Made by a program: the position numbers and the translations under genes
The notes under the pieces: model-generated
The model's input: the letters and a program-made list of their open reading frames with translations, nothing else
What the model was told of the DNA's origin: nothing
Databases searched by the model: none
In this document: positions 53,208-62,296 of the stretch, one piece after another
How positions within the stretch are numbered: the stretch's first letter is position 1
Layout of the letters: each line of letters opens with the position of its first letter
Assembly (NCBI RefSeq): GCF_025949665.1
Contig: NZ_JAPDFT010000001.1
Coordinates: forward strand, 558,001-622,000
Direction: 5' to 3'
Source: Chryseobacterium viscerum
GTDB taxonomy: Bacteria > Bacteroidota > Bacteroidia > Flavobacteriales > Weeksellaceae
DNA length: 64,000 bases

Positions 53208-54344
53208 TTATGATGTTCTTATCATTTGCTGTATCTCTTTATGAAACTTTTTATTCTGTTTTCTGATTTTTACAATAAAATATAAAAGGATAATTACTAA
53301 AATAGATCCCAGCAGTATGGATCCAATTTTAATGTAATGATAATAAGATTTCAGTTTTTCACTTTTTAATGCGGTTTCTTTATTATGATTGTCAATTACC
53401 TGGTTAATGGATTTCAGTTCATTCTGTTTTCTTTTAAAGCGCATTTCCAGGTATTTTTTATTATACTGCTGATAAAGATTCTGTTGTCCCATAGCAAGAT
53501 AATTTTCTGCCAATTCCTTGTAAATTCCTTCATTCAGGGTGAGGTCTCCTGTATTTTTACAAAGGTTTTCTGCTTTTAATAAAAGGCTTATAGCGGATTG
53601 ATTTTCATATTTTTTCTTATGTATTTCAGCAATTCCTTTTAAGGCAAAAGCTTCCAGACTTTTAGCATAATTCTTTCGGGCATTGTTTAAAGACTGCACA
53701 AAAGCTTCCTGGGCTTTATCAATTTGATTGAGGTCAAGATAGCAGTATCCAATATTGTAGAAGACTACACTCATGTTGGAGTAAGTAGCTTTCTTTACAG
53801 GTACTTTTTCAAAATTCCGTATTGCAATTAAAAATTTTTCCAGTGCAATCTCTGAATTGGACTGGCTCTTGTAAATCATTCCTCTTATGGCGTAGCTCGT
53901 AGCAATTTCAACATATTTCACAGGGTTTTTGTCAGGGATTTTAGCAGTATACTGATCCGCTTCGTTCAGTGTTTCAAGGCTCTTGCTGAAAAGTTCCATC
54001 TGCTGATATTGTATTGCAACCGAGATAAGAGCTATTGCATGGCTCAGAGGGTCATTGGTTTTCTTTGAAAGTTCCTTTGCTTTCAAAATATATTTTAATG
54101 ATTCTTCAAAGTTTCTTTTAGCAATATTAGCTGTGGAAAGAAGCTTATAAAGATTAATGGACGTTTTTACATCATGAGATTTTTTTAATAACTGTTCTGC
54201 AATTTTAATCGTATTATCAGGATTATCATAAAGATCAAGTTCAGCCTTTCTTATTAAGGCACTATCTGATGTCTTTTTTTGGGCTTTTGTGAAAATACAA
54301 AAAGACAACAGGAACAGTGGCAATATTCTTAAAAGTGATTTCAT
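53208..54344 (-). CDS. TPR-repeat membrane protein lacking a DNA-binding domain
   Basis: The 378-aa protein has a signal peptide (ILPLFLLSFCIFTKAQ) and TPR-like helical repeats across residues 30-300 (RNFEESLKYILKAKELSKKT, VVFYNIGYCYLDLNQIDKAQ, SLEAFALKGIAEIHKKKYEN). A transmembrane helix follows near 338-358 (IGSILLGSILVIILLYFIVK), then a 20-residue basic tail. Its upstream neighbour has the same sensor plus an AraC domain; here the output domain is absent. The start overlaps the neighbour's stop by four bases (ATGA at 54344-54341), so both are co-translated. It is possibly a partner subunit of the sensor. Confidence 0.8.
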   Translation of the reverse strand: MKSLLRILPLFLLSFCIFTKAQKKTSDSALIRKAELDLYDNPDNTIKIAEQLLKKSHDVKTSINLYKLLSTANIAKRNFEESLKYILKAKELSKKTNDPLSHAIALISVAIQYQQMELFSKSLETLNEADQYTAKIPDKNPVKYVEIATSYAIRGMIYKSQSNSEIALEKFLIAIRNFEKVPVKKATYSNMSVVFYNIGYCYLDLNQIDKAQEAFVQSLNNARKNYAKSLEAFALKGIAEIHKKKYENQSAISLLLKAENLCKNTGDLTLNEGIYKELAENYLAMGQQNLYQQYNKKYLEMRFKRKQNELKSINQVIDNHNKETALKSEKLKSYYHYIKIGSILLGSILVIILLYFIVKIRKQNKKFHKEIQQMIRTS

Positions 54345-55975
54345 ACGGTTTTTGTTTTACTGATTTCCTGAATATAGGCATTGGGAGACATTCCGGTGAC
54401 GGATTTAAAAACGGTTGTAAAGGCGCTGTGCGATGAAAATCCTGAATATTCGGCAAGGTAGCTCACTTTATAATTAAGAAAGGTAGAATCATTCTTTAAT
54501 AACTGTACAATATGATTGATCCTTAGCTTATTAATGTATCCGTTGAAATTTTTCTCCTTGTTATTGATTACTTCAGAAAGGTATTTTGGATTAATTTCCA
54601 TTTGAGAAGAAAGCATAGATAAAGACATATTTTTATTCAGATATCTGTTGGATTTTTCAAACTCTTCAAGTTTCTGAAGGATTTCATCTTCTTTTCCCCG
54701 CGACATTTTAGTGGTAACGGCATCTTTTGTTGTTGAAAAAGCTTTATTTAATAAGACGGGTTGAAGTTTCTCATTGCTTTGTTTCTCAAAGAAATCAAAT
54801 TGCTTTTTTAAATCTTTATTTTTGCTTTTAGTTATTAAAAAATAAGTGAACAGACCAACAACTATCAGGAACAGAGCGAGAATCAGAGGTAAGAAAGACT
54901 TAAGAAACATCAGTTTTTGAAATTCAATACTTTTATTCTGATTGGTTTCAACAAGTTTTATAATATATCGTATCCCTTCTTTCGAGCTTGCATCGGTTTT
55001 TGTTTTTAAATCATTGTAAAGTTTATTGTATTGATGGTATTTTACATCATTATGAAGTGCATAATAGCTGCGGGATAATGATTCATAGATTTTAATTTTT
55101 AAATTATTAAAAGGTAAATTTTCAATCAAAAAAAGTCCGGCCTCCAGTTTCTCAACAGAGGTTGTATAATCCTGTTTCAAAAAATAGTACTGGGACAGAC
55201 TCTCATAAGCTAAAGCTAAAAGAAATGGCTGGTTTTTCTGGTGCTCAAGATCAGAAATAATACTTTCTATAAGCACTTTATATTTAACCATTCTATTTTG
55301 TTTCAACAGATAGGCAGAATGGAAAATTCTGTTTTCCGTTTTTAATATTCTGTTTTCTTCATTATCATTGTTAAGGTATTGGTTACTTTTATCAAGGTTT
55401 TTGAATGCTGCAGGATAATCTTTATTGATTCCCGAGTTCAAAGCTTGCAGTTGGTACAACTTTGCTGTGGTTATTCTTAATGCAGGATCGTTACTTTTAA
55501 GAAGCTTTTGATCAGATAAAAGCTGGGAGATAATTCTTTTTGACTGATTGTAAAGCCCCAGGTTTTGGTACTGATCAGCAAGATTATAATCACTGAAAAT
55601 CTGCATAAAATAAGAAAGTTCATTTTTGGGATCGGAATCTTCTTTCTGAGCAAAAATGTTCACAGACTGTACGTAATCGCCTTTCATGGCAAAAGCTTGT
55701 GAAATAATGTTTTGCAGTACAATTTTATGCTCTGTATTCTGATCGCTTACAAGGATTCCTTGAGTATAACTGATGCATTCGTCAGAATTCTGATACAATT
55801 TCAGAAATGCCTTATCTGCCAGAATTTTAAAGTCCGGACCTGACTGTCCATTGGTAATAAAAGAACAGCAAATGAAAAGAAACAGCAGAATTCTTCTACT
55901 TTTTTGAAATAATTTTTGTCTTGATAATTTGTTTTTTGTGTTTTTTTGAATAGTTCGGGTAAAATCCATATTCAA
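54341..55975 (-). CDS. TPR-sensor, membrane-tethered AraC-type transcriptional regulator
   Basis: The 544-aa protein has an N-terminal signal/anchor segment (ILLFLFICCSFITNG), a TPR-like extracytoplasmic region to residue about 345, a transmembrane helix (FLPLILALFLIVVGLFTYFL), and a cytosolic AraC HTH at the C-terminus (SMLSSQMEINPKYLSEVINN, VSYLAEYSGFSSHSAFTTVF, TGMSPNAYIQ). This sensor design, a one-piece membrane-bound AraC regulator with TPR domain, is common in Flavobacteriia. Target genes are unknown; the divergent T9SS gene at 56124 is a candidate. Confidence 0.9.
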   Translation of the reverse strand: MNMDFTRTIQKNTKNKLSRQKLFQKSRRILLFLFICCSFITNGQSGPDFKILADKAFLKLYQNSDECISYTQGILVSDQNTEHKIVLQNIISQAFAMKGDYVQSVNIFAQKEDSDPKNELSYFMQIFSDYNLADQYQNLGLYNQSKRIISQLLSDQKLLKSNDPALRITTAKLYQLQALNSGINKDYPAAFKNLDKSNQYLNNDNEENRILKTENRIFHSAYLLKQNRMVKYKVLIESIISDLEHQKNQPFLLALAYESLSQYYFLKQDYTTSVEKLEAGLFLIENLPFNNLKIKIYESLSRSYYALHNDVKYHQYNKLYNDLKTKTDASSKEGIRYIIKLVETNQNKSIEFQKLMFLKSFLPLILALFLIVVGLFTYFLITKSKNKDLKKQFDFFEKQSNEKLQPVLLNKAFSTTKDAVTTKMSRGKEDEILQKLEEFEKSNRYLNKNMSLSMLSSQMEINPKYLSEVINNKEKNFNGYINKLRINHIVQLLKNDSTFLNYKVSYLAEYSGFSSHSAFTTVFKSVTGMSPNAYIQEISKTKTV

Positions 55976-56123
55976 AATAATGTTTTGTATCTGTTTGATT
56001 ATTATTTGTTTAAAAATTAAACTCTTTTAAAATTCACGAATTATGAAAGCCTCTTTCTTTGGATAGGGAAAATATTGTATTAATATTGTTTTCACCAATT
56101 CGAGATGCTAAATATAATAAAAT

Positions 56124-57437
56124 ATGAAAAATTTTTACAGAATGTCAATGAAAATATTGACGGCTTGTCTTTTTCTGAAATTTGGCTTTGCAGAAGCGCA
56201 GCTTACTGTAATAGGTTTAGGAAATTATAATGTAGGCGCAGTTTCAGATAATGGAGTGGTAAGTATGCATACAAGTGCAGGCGGAATATATAAATGGAAT
56301 GCAGCAGGCGGACTTGTACAGATAGGTTCAATATCAAACGGATACCCAGCTGCAGGCAGAACAATTGTTTCGAATGACGGAAGCAAAATATCGTCTTCGG
56401 TTACAAATTCTGCAACGGGATTTAATGAAATATCTACTTATGATGTAGCTACTTCCACATGGGTAAACAGAGGCGGGCTGGTTCCTACCGGTTGGGATGG
56501 CAGTGTAAGTTCTACATGGGGAATGTCACCTAGCGGAAATACTATTGTAGGGCTAGGATTCCTTACTGCAGCGAATGCACATGCTGTGAAATGGGATGAA
56601 GTAAACGGAATGGTTGATCTGGGAAGTATAGTTGCCGGACGAAGCTCAAGAGCAAATGCAATCAATGCGGCAGGAACGGTAATCGTAGGTTGGCAGGACG
56701 AACCCACAGGCACAAGAAGTGGTGCAAAATGGCAGGATGGAGTAGAAAGTTTTATTACAGATAATAACGGAAATCATGTAGGAGAAGCAGGTGGAATTTC
56801 TGCAGACGGAAATACGATTATAGGAGCAGCAAATCCTAACCCTTATGTTTGGAATGCTGCAAGCGGACTGACTTATATAACGCACCCTAATGCTTCAGCT
56901 AGTTTCAAAGGAGGAGCTACAGGAATTTCGGCTGACGGAACAAAGGTTATTGGATATTACAGAGCATTTGGAGCACCTCCGATGTCGGGAGAAGGCTTTA
57001 TCTGGACTTCAGCTGCCGGAAGAGTCAATCTGAATACTTATGCAGTATCCTTAGGAATTGCTACGAATGGAATAACAATGGGACTTCCTCTGGCGATTTC
57101 ACAAGACGGAAAGAAAATTGCCGGATCGGGAACGAATGCTTCAGGTCAAACAATAGCTTTTTATCTGGATACTTCTGAATTTTTATCCGTAAATGATATG
57201 GTGAAAGATAAAAACAATATTGGCATTTATCCTAATCCAGTGGCTGACATTCTATATTTTAAAGGAACAGGAAAAATAGAGAAAGCAGAAATTTACAATT
57301 TGGTTGGACAAAGGGTGAAATCATTCAATACTGTGGAAGGACAGATGGATGTTTCATCCTTGTCAAAAGGAGAGTATATTCTGCAATATTCTGTGAAAGG
57401 AGAAAAACAACAGAATTATAAATTTATAAAGAATTAA
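56124..57437 (+). CDS. T9SS-exported HAF-repeat protein
   Basis: The 437-aa protein has a signal peptide ending GFAEAQ, then repeats with the HAF pattern: SPSGNTIVGLGFL, INAAGTVIVGWQDE, ISADGNTIIGAANP, ISADGTKVIGYYRA and ISQDGKKIAGSGTN, each with a following 'A-x-x-W' strand (HAVKWDE, GAKWQDG, PYVWNA, GFIWTS). It ends in a type A T9SS sorting domain (IGIYPNPVADILYFKG to YKFIKN). It is likely a beta-propeller displayed on the surface. It is divergent from the TPR/AraC regulator at 54341, with 148 bases between. Confidence 0.88.
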   Translation: MKNFYRMSMKILTACLFLKFGFAEAQLTVIGLGNYNVGAVSDNGVVSMHTSAGGIYKWNAAGGLVQIGSISNGYPAAGRTIVSNDGSKISSSVTNSATGFNEISTYDVATSTWVNRGGLVPTGWDGSVSSTWGMSPSGNTIVGLGFLTAANAHAVKWDEVNGMVDLGSIVAGRSSRANAINAAGTVIVGWQDEPTGTRSGAKWQDGVESFITDNNGNHVGEAGGISADGNTIIGAANPNPYVWNAASGLTYITHPNASASFKGGATGISADGTKVIGYYRAFGAPPMSGEGFIWTSAAGRVNLNTYAVSLGIATNGITMGLPLAISQDGKKIAGSGTNASGQTIAFYLDTSEFLSVNDMVKDKNNIGIYPNPVADILYFKGTGKIEKAEIYNLVGQRVKSFNTVEGQMDVSSLSKGEYILQYSVKGEKQQNYKFIKN

Positions 57438-57470
57438 AACATATAAATAGTAATATTAGTGGGATGTATG

Positions 57471-57503
57471 GCCGTTTTCAATATTGAAGGCGGCTGTTTT
57501 TTT
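57471..57503 (+). terminator. Terminator upstream of the cobalamin operon
   Basis: GCCGTTTTCA and its partner TGAAGGCGGC (two G-T pairs) form a stem with a short loop, followed by seven T, 34 bases after the HAF-repeat gene. Confidence 0.85.
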
Positions 57504-57538
57504 GTTTATTGGATTAGGAAGATAGGTTTTTCCCCGGT

Positions 57539-57570
57539 TTTGGGCGAATACATATAAAAAACTATCTTTG
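57539..57570 (+). promoter_or_regulatory. Consensus Bacteroidota promoter of the btuB operon
   Basis: TTTG (57539-57542), 20-base spacer, TATCTTTG (57563-57570): both elements are exact. Predicted start near 57577 coincides with the first paired base of the riboswitch. Confidence 0.9.
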
Positions 57571-57574
57571 CAAA

Positions 57575-57728
57575 AATTTTGGTTTCCAGTATTTTGGAAT
57601 GAAAAGGGAATCGGGTGTAACTCCCGGACTGTCCCCGCAACTGTAAATCGCAATAAAAGTTTCTGCAAACAGCCACTGTTTAAAACGGGAAGGAGCAGAA
57701 TGCGAAAGTCAGGAGACCTGCCGGAATT
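57575..57728 (+). ncRNA. Cobalamin (AdoCbl) riboswitch
   Basis: Conserved blocks in order: GGGTGTAACTCCCGGAC, GTCCCCGCAACTGTAA, AGCCACTG, GGGAAGG and the B12 box AGTCAGGAGACCTGCC (57707-57722). Outer P1 pairs AATTTTGG (57575-57582) with CCGGAATT (57721-57728), allowing G-T pairs. Behind it lies GGAGG at 57752-57756 before the ATG at 57771; there is no clear intrinsic terminator, so control is probably at translation. It governs the BtuB-like receptor and lipoprotein. Confidence 0.96.
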
Positions 57729-57770
57729 ATAATAAAAAACATATTGCTTTCGGAGGAAAAGTAAAAAAGT

Positions 57771-59597
57771 ATGGATATAAAAAGATCTTTAGTACTGCTT
57801 TTTTCATCTTATGGCTGTTTTCTTTTTGCACAAGAGAAAACCATTGACACTATTTATGTCTTCGATAACCAGATGAATAGGGTGAAACTTTTTCATCCCG
57901 TAAAAATAATTTCGGCAGAAGAGGCCGAAAAAAACTCCAGTAATCTTTCGGAACTCCTGAGATTTCAGTCACAGGTTTTTATTAAAGAAAATGGCCGCGG
58001 AGCTGTTTCTTCACCCTCTTTTCGGGGAACAACTGCCCAGCAGACCGCTTTTGTCTGGAATGGAATTAATATCAACTCCAATTTTTTAGGACAGGGAGAT
58101 ATTAATAATATTGCTTTGTTCGGATATGATCAGATCGGTATAAAAGCCGGTGGAGGAAGTGTAGTGTATGGAAGCGGAGCTATCGGGGGAAGTATTCACC
58201 TGAATAACACCCTTGATTTTAATAAAGGTTTCCATGGTTCTTTATTTTCTGAGGTTGCTTCTTTTAATACCTATAATAATTTTGTAAAAGGTTCTTACAG
58301 CAATGATAAGTTCAGTTTTAAAGCTTCCGGAAATTATTCTGTAAGTGAAAACAATTATGAGGTAAGTGATCTGAACTACATCAACAGAAATGGGAATTAC
58401 TACAATACCACATTCAATGCAGGTGCATCCTATAAGATAACCAACGATCATAAAATTTCTTGGCAGAGCCAGTTTTTCGATTCTTCGCAGCATTATCCTG
58501 TGTATGAAGAAACGGGAACAAAAACAAAGTATAAAACTCAAAGTATAAGAAGTCTTCTTTCCTGGGACTGGAATAAAACAAAGTTCAGCAACTCTTTTAA
58601 AGCTGCCTATACAGAAGAAAACTTTCAGTATTTCGGTTCGCTAAACCAACCTAAATCAAGTGGTGGAACAGGGAAAAACTATATCTTTAAAAATGATTTC
58701 AATTATTTCCTGAATTCTAAGTGGAATTTTAATCTTATCGGAGAATTTCAGGTCAATAAAGGTGAAGGATATCAGAGCGGAATATCCAGTGTCAGCAGAA
58801 ATATTGGCTCTGTTTCCGGATTGCTGCGGTATTTTGCTACTAAAGACCTGCGTTTTGAAGGTGGATTTAAAAAAGATTTTGTGGAAGATGTGAAGTCTCC
58901 GTTTATGTATTCATTCTCCGGAAAATGGAGTGCCGCAAAATGGTATGATGTAAGTATTAATGTGTCAAAAAACTTCAGATATCCGTCATTCAATGACATT
59001 TATTATGAACCGGGAGGAAATAAAGATCTGAGACCAGAAACGTCTACCCAGTTTGATATGGTGAATGAGTTCAAAGCGGGAGATTTCAGACTTACTTTGT
59101 CTCCTTATTATATGAACGTTACAGATCTTATTGTATGGCTGCCTACTGCTTTAGGATATTGGCAGGCATTTAATGTCAATAAATCTGAATCTTACGGATT
59201 AGAATCTCAGCTGTCTTTCAGTAAACAGTTTGGAAATCATAGAATCCGTGCGAACGCCGGGTACTATTATGCAAAATCTATTGATAAAGAAACGAAGATG
59301 CAAAGACCTTACGTTCCCATGCACAGAGGAATGGCCAATGTAGATTATGAATATGGTTTCTTTAAATTCTTTGCACAGGGACTACTGAATGGCGTTACTT
59401 ATACCACAAGTGACGAAAAGAGATCAGATGCCATAGATCCTTATTTTCTTTTAAATATGGGTGTTTCCGCAACGCTAGCAAAAAAATACACTTTAGGGTT
59501 TAAAGTGAATAATCTAACGAATACTTATTATAAAACAGTTTCTTTCTATCCTTTACCAAAAAGAAACTACAGTGTGTATGCAGCAATAAATTTTTAA
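57771..59597 (+). CDS. btuB: TonB-dependent cobalamin receptor (BtuB-like)
   Basis: The 608-aa protein starts after the GGAGG at 57752, with a signal peptide ending CFLFAQ. The plug domain (NSSNLSELLRFQSQVFIKEN, GAVSSPSFRGTTAQQTAFVW, NGININSNFLGQGDINNIAL, VVYGSGAIGGSIHLNNTLDF) is followed by a barrel that closes with PKRNYSVYAAINF. Its length is near that of E. coli BtuB and much shorter than SusC-type receptors. The riboswitch directly upstream makes cobalamin or another corrinoid the substrate with good confidence, though the protein sequence alone could not show this. Confidence 0.93.
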   Translation: MDIKRSLVLLFSSYGCFLFAQEKTIDTIYVFDNQMNRVKLFHPVKIISAEEAEKNSSNLSELLRFQSQVFIKENGRGAVSSPSFRGTTAQQTAFVWNGININSNFLGQGDINNIALFGYDQIGIKAGGGSVVYGSGAIGGSIHLNNTLDFNKGFHGSLFSEVASFNTYNNFVKGSYSNDKFSFKASGNYSVSENNYEVSDLNYINRNGNYYNTTFNAGASYKITNDHKISWQSQFFDSSQHYPVYEETGTKTKYKTQSIRSLLSWDWNKTKFSNSFKAAYTEENFQYFGSLNQPKSSGGTGKNYIFKNDFNYFLNSKWNFNLIGEFQVNKGEGYQSGISSVSRNIGSVSGLLRYFATKDLRFEGGFKKDFVEDVKSPFMYSFSGKWSAAKWYDVSINVSKNFRYPSFNDIYYEPGGNKDLRPETSTQFDMVNEFKAGDFRLTLSPYYMNVTDLIVWLPTALGYWQAFNVNKSESYGLESQLSFSKQFGNHRIRANAGYYYAKSIDKETKMQRPYVPMHRGMANVDYEYGFFKFFAQGLLNGVTYTTSDEKRSDAIDPYFLLNMGVSATLAKKYTLGFKVNNLTNTYYKTVSFYPLPKRNYSVYAAINF

Positions 59598-59617
59598 AAA
59601 ATTAAATTGAATAAATT

Positions 59618-60673
59618 ATGAAAATAACTAAACTTTTAACTGTATTATTTGCAGTGGTTTTATTGTTTAACATGTCTTCATGTACAAGTGACTCTGCGGA
59701 GTTTGAAATGTCTCCCATCACTTACCAGAACGGATATTTTATCTCTAATGAAGGAAACTTCAACAGCCAGGGAGCTAAAGTAACATTCCTGACAAGAGAT
59801 TTAAGTATGAAACAAGATGATGTGTATGGTTATAACAATAATAAAGAAATCCTGGGTGACGTTCTTCAGACCATTGGTCTTAACGGAAATAAGGCTTATC
59901 TTGTCATCAATAACTCAAACAAAATTGTTGTAGTAGATCGTTATACATTCAAAAAATTAGCAGTAATTACAGATCAGATTGATAATCCAAGAGGAATTGC
60001 TTTTGCGAATGACTTTATCTATGTTGCCAACCTGAATTTCTCTACGAATGCAACAAGTGTAACGAAATATAAAGTTTCTGACTATTCATTTGTAAGCAAA
60101 ATCACTATGACAGGCGGTGCTGATAAAACAGTAGAAGCAGGTGGAAATGTTTTTGTACAAAATGCTACATCAGGATTCGGAAATATGATTACTTATATCA
60201 ATGCTTCTAACGACAGTAAAACTGAAATTACTGTTCCGAATGGTAAAATTAACAGTACTGTTTCATACAAATCTAATGTTTACACCATTTCTTCTACAGC
60301 TACAGATTCTTATATCTACAAGATTACGAGCACTGGAGCAATGACACCGGTAATTACCCTGACAGGAATTCCAAGTGCTACCAATCTTCAGATTGATAAT
60401 GATAAAATCTACTTCAGCTCTGCCAATAAAGTGTATACAACTGGTTTAGCTACTCCAACAGTTCCTTCCAGCCCATTATTAACAGCTGCGGATGGAGGTC
60501 CTTACCTTACACTTTACGGATTTAACGTTATTGACGGAAGAATTTTTGCATCAGACGTTCACCAGTTTACAGCAGAAAGTGAGATGGTAATATATTCAGG
60601 AACTACTGGTAACAAAATGGGATCTATTAAAACAGGAGGTCTTGGAGCTAACGGAACTTTCCTGAACCCATAA
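59618..60673 (+). CDS. YncE/DUF5074-like surface lipoprotein, probable BtuG-type corrinoid-binding partner
   Basis: The 351-aa lipoprotein has the signal LLFNMSSCTS (cysteine at residue 22) followed by DSAEFE. The repeats (GYFISNEGNFNSQGAKVTFL, LNGNKAYLVINNSNKIVVVD, NPRGIAFANDFIYVANLNFS, IDNDKIYFSSANKVYTTG) fit a seven-bladed YncE-type beta-propeller (DUF5074). In Bacteroides such a protein, BtuG, sits on BtuB and captures cobalamin with very high affinity. Placement 21 bases after btuB under the riboswitch argues for the same role. No btuFCD or other cobalamin gene follows. Confidence 0.85.
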   Translation: MKITKLLTVLFAVVLLFNMSSCTSDSAEFEMSPITYQNGYFISNEGNFNSQGAKVTFLTRDLSMKQDDVYGYNNNKEILGDVLQTIGLNGNKAYLVINNSNKIVVVDRYTFKKLAVITDQIDNPRGIAFANDFIYVANLNFSTNATSVTKYKVSDYSFVSKITMTGGADKTVEAGGNVFVQNATSGFGNMITYINASNDSKTEITVPNGKINSTVSYKSNVYTISSTATDSYIYKITSTGAMTPVITLTGIPSATNLQIDNDKIYFSSANKVYTTGLATPTVPSSPLLTAADGGPYLTLYGFNVIDGRIFASDVHQFTAESEMVIYSGTTGNKMGSIKTGGLGANGTFLNP

Positions 60674-60730
60674 TAATTTATCACACTTCTAAAAAATAAT
60701 TTTTTATTTTTTCATCATTTGTGTTTTTTT

Positions 60731-60765
60731 CCGGCCGGTTTCTTTGGAAACCGGCCGGCTTTGTT
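60731..60765 (+). terminator. Terminator of the btuB operon
   Basis: A perfect 12-bp GC-rich stem (CCGGCCGGTTTC and GAAACCGGCCGG, loop TTTG, 60731-60758) is followed by a T-rich tail. Confidence 0.9.
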
Positions 60766-60780
60766 TTATATCTGTGTATG

Positions 60781-60820
60781 AAAAAGCCCGGCGGGATGGA
60801 ACATCCCGCCGGGCTTTTTT
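60781..60820. terminator. Second, bidirectional terminator between convergent genes
   Basis: A perfect 18-bp stem (AAAAAGCCCGGCGGGATG and its complement, loop GAA, 60781-60819) with A and T tails serves the minus-strand gene at 60841 and backs up the btuB terminator. Confidence 0.9.
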
Positions 60821-60840
60821 AATATTATCTATAGATTAAA

Positions 60841-62259
60841 TTAAATTGTTAATCCAAGTTTTTCTGCTTCAGCAATGACAAACTTTGTGGCTTCCTCTTT
60901 TTCATTTGGAATTTCACCTTCCAGAATGGCTTCTTTTACTTTCTCTTTCAGAATACCAATTTCACGGCCGGGCTTAAGATTAAACATTTCCATAATCTCT
61001 TCACCAGTAATAGGCGGCTGAAAATTTCTTACCTGATCTTTTTCTTCCACTTCTTTGATCTTCACGGCTACATATTCAAAGTTTCTTTTGAATTTCTCCT
61101 GCTTTTTAGAGTTTTTAGTAGTAATATCGGCTTTACAAAGAGTAAAAAGATCTTCAAGGTTTTCACCGGCATCAAATAAAAGTCTTCTCAATGCAGCATC
61201 TGAAGCATCATCAGTGATCAGAGCAATAGGTCTGGATGAAAGTTTTACCATTTTCTGCACATATTTCATATCACTTCCTAAAGGTAATTTTAATCTTTGA
61301 AAAAGTGTTTTCACCATTTTTGAACCCAAAAATTCATGTCCGTGAAATGTCCATCCCGTTCCTTCTACGAATTTTTTTGTAGGGGCTTTCCCAATATCAT
61401 GGAGCAGGGCAGCCCAGCGAAGCCAAAGATTATCTGTATTCACAGAAATATTATCTACAACTTCCAGCGTGTGGTAAAAGTTATCCTTGTGGGTTTGTCC
61501 TTCCACTTCTTCCACTCCTTTCAGTTCGATCAGTTCCGGAATAATCAGCTTCATAAGACCAGTTTGTTCCATGAGTTTTAATCCGACAGAAGGTTTTTCA
61601 GAAAGCATAATTTTGTTAAATTCTACCATGATTCTTTCCATAGAAACAATCTTGATTCTTTCTGCTTCCTGCTGGATAGCCTGAAGAGAGTTTTCCTCGA
61701 TTTTAAAATTTAAAGTTGAAGCAAAACGTACCGCTCTCATCATTCTTAACGGATCATCAGAATAGGTTTGAGCTGGTTCTAAAGGAGTTCTTAAAATTCC
61801 TTTTTCAAGATCTTCAACCCCATTGAACGGATCTACCAGTTCTCCGAAGTTCTCTTTATTTAAAGAAATAGCCATCGCATTGATGGTGAAATCTCTTCTT
61901 TTCTGATCATCTTCCAGACTTCCGCCTTCTACTTCCGGTTTTCTGCTGTTTTCGGTGTAGCTTTCTTTTCTTGCTCCCACAAACTCAAGCTCAAGTTCTT
62001 TGTACTTGATCATGGCCGTTCCATAAGTTTTGAATACGGAAACCTTTAATTTAGGATCTATATCATGAGCTACACTCTGGGCAAGCTCAATACCGCTTTG
62101 CTCTGTTACAAAGTCTATATCTGTGGAAGCTTTTCTGTTCATCAGAAGATCACGCACATAACCACCCACAATATATACAGACTGATTATTCCTTTCTGCT
62201 GCTTCAGAAATTATTTTAAAAAGTTTTAAATTCTTATTTTGACTAAGATTAATTTTCAT
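60841..62259 (-). CDS. CCA tRNA nucleotidyltransferase / poly(A)-polymerase family with HD domain
   Basis: The 472-aa protein (ATG at 62259, MKINLSQNKNLKLFKIISEA) is a class II nucleotidyltransferase: YIVGGYVRDLLMNRKASTDI with DIDF (catalytic Asp pair), then RRDFTINAMAISLN and the template region DDPLRMMRAVRFASTLN. A C-terminal HD domain follows (LRWAALLHDIGKAPTKKF near residue 290), as in Bacteroidota-type CCA-adding enzymes. It adds or repairs the CCA end of tRNA. An upstream TTG in frame (62277) is not used. Confidence 0.93.
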   Translation of the reverse strand: MKINLSQNKNLKLFKIISEAAERNNQSVYIVGGYVRDLLMNRKASTDIDFVTEQSGIELAQSVAHDIDPKLKVSVFKTYGTAMIKYKELELEFVGARKESYTENSRKPEVEGGSLEDDQKRRDFTINAMAISLNKENFGELVDPFNGVEDLEKGILRTPLEPAQTYSDDPLRMMRAVRFASTLNFKIEENSLQAIQQEAERIKIVSMERIMVEFNKIMLSEKPSVGLKLMEQTGLMKLIIPELIELKGVEEVEGQTHKDNFYHTLEVVDNISVNTDNLWLRWAALLHDIGKAPTKKFVEGTGWTFHGHEFLGSKMVKTLFQRLKLPLGSDMKYVQKMVKLSSRPIALITDDASDAALRRLLFDAGENLEDLFTLCKADITTKNSKKQEKFKRNFEYVAVKIKEVEEKDQVRNFQPPITGEEIMEMFNLKPGREIGILKEKVKEAILEGEIPNEKEEATKFVIAEAEKLGLTI

Positions 62260-62296
62260 CGTTGATAATAGTGACAATTTCTACCCATGTAACTCA

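Noticed and set aside
57456..57668. A minus-strand reading frame of 70 codons across the cobalamin riboswitch
   Set aside because: It covers the promoter and conserved aptamer blocks; the riboswitch explains the sequence.
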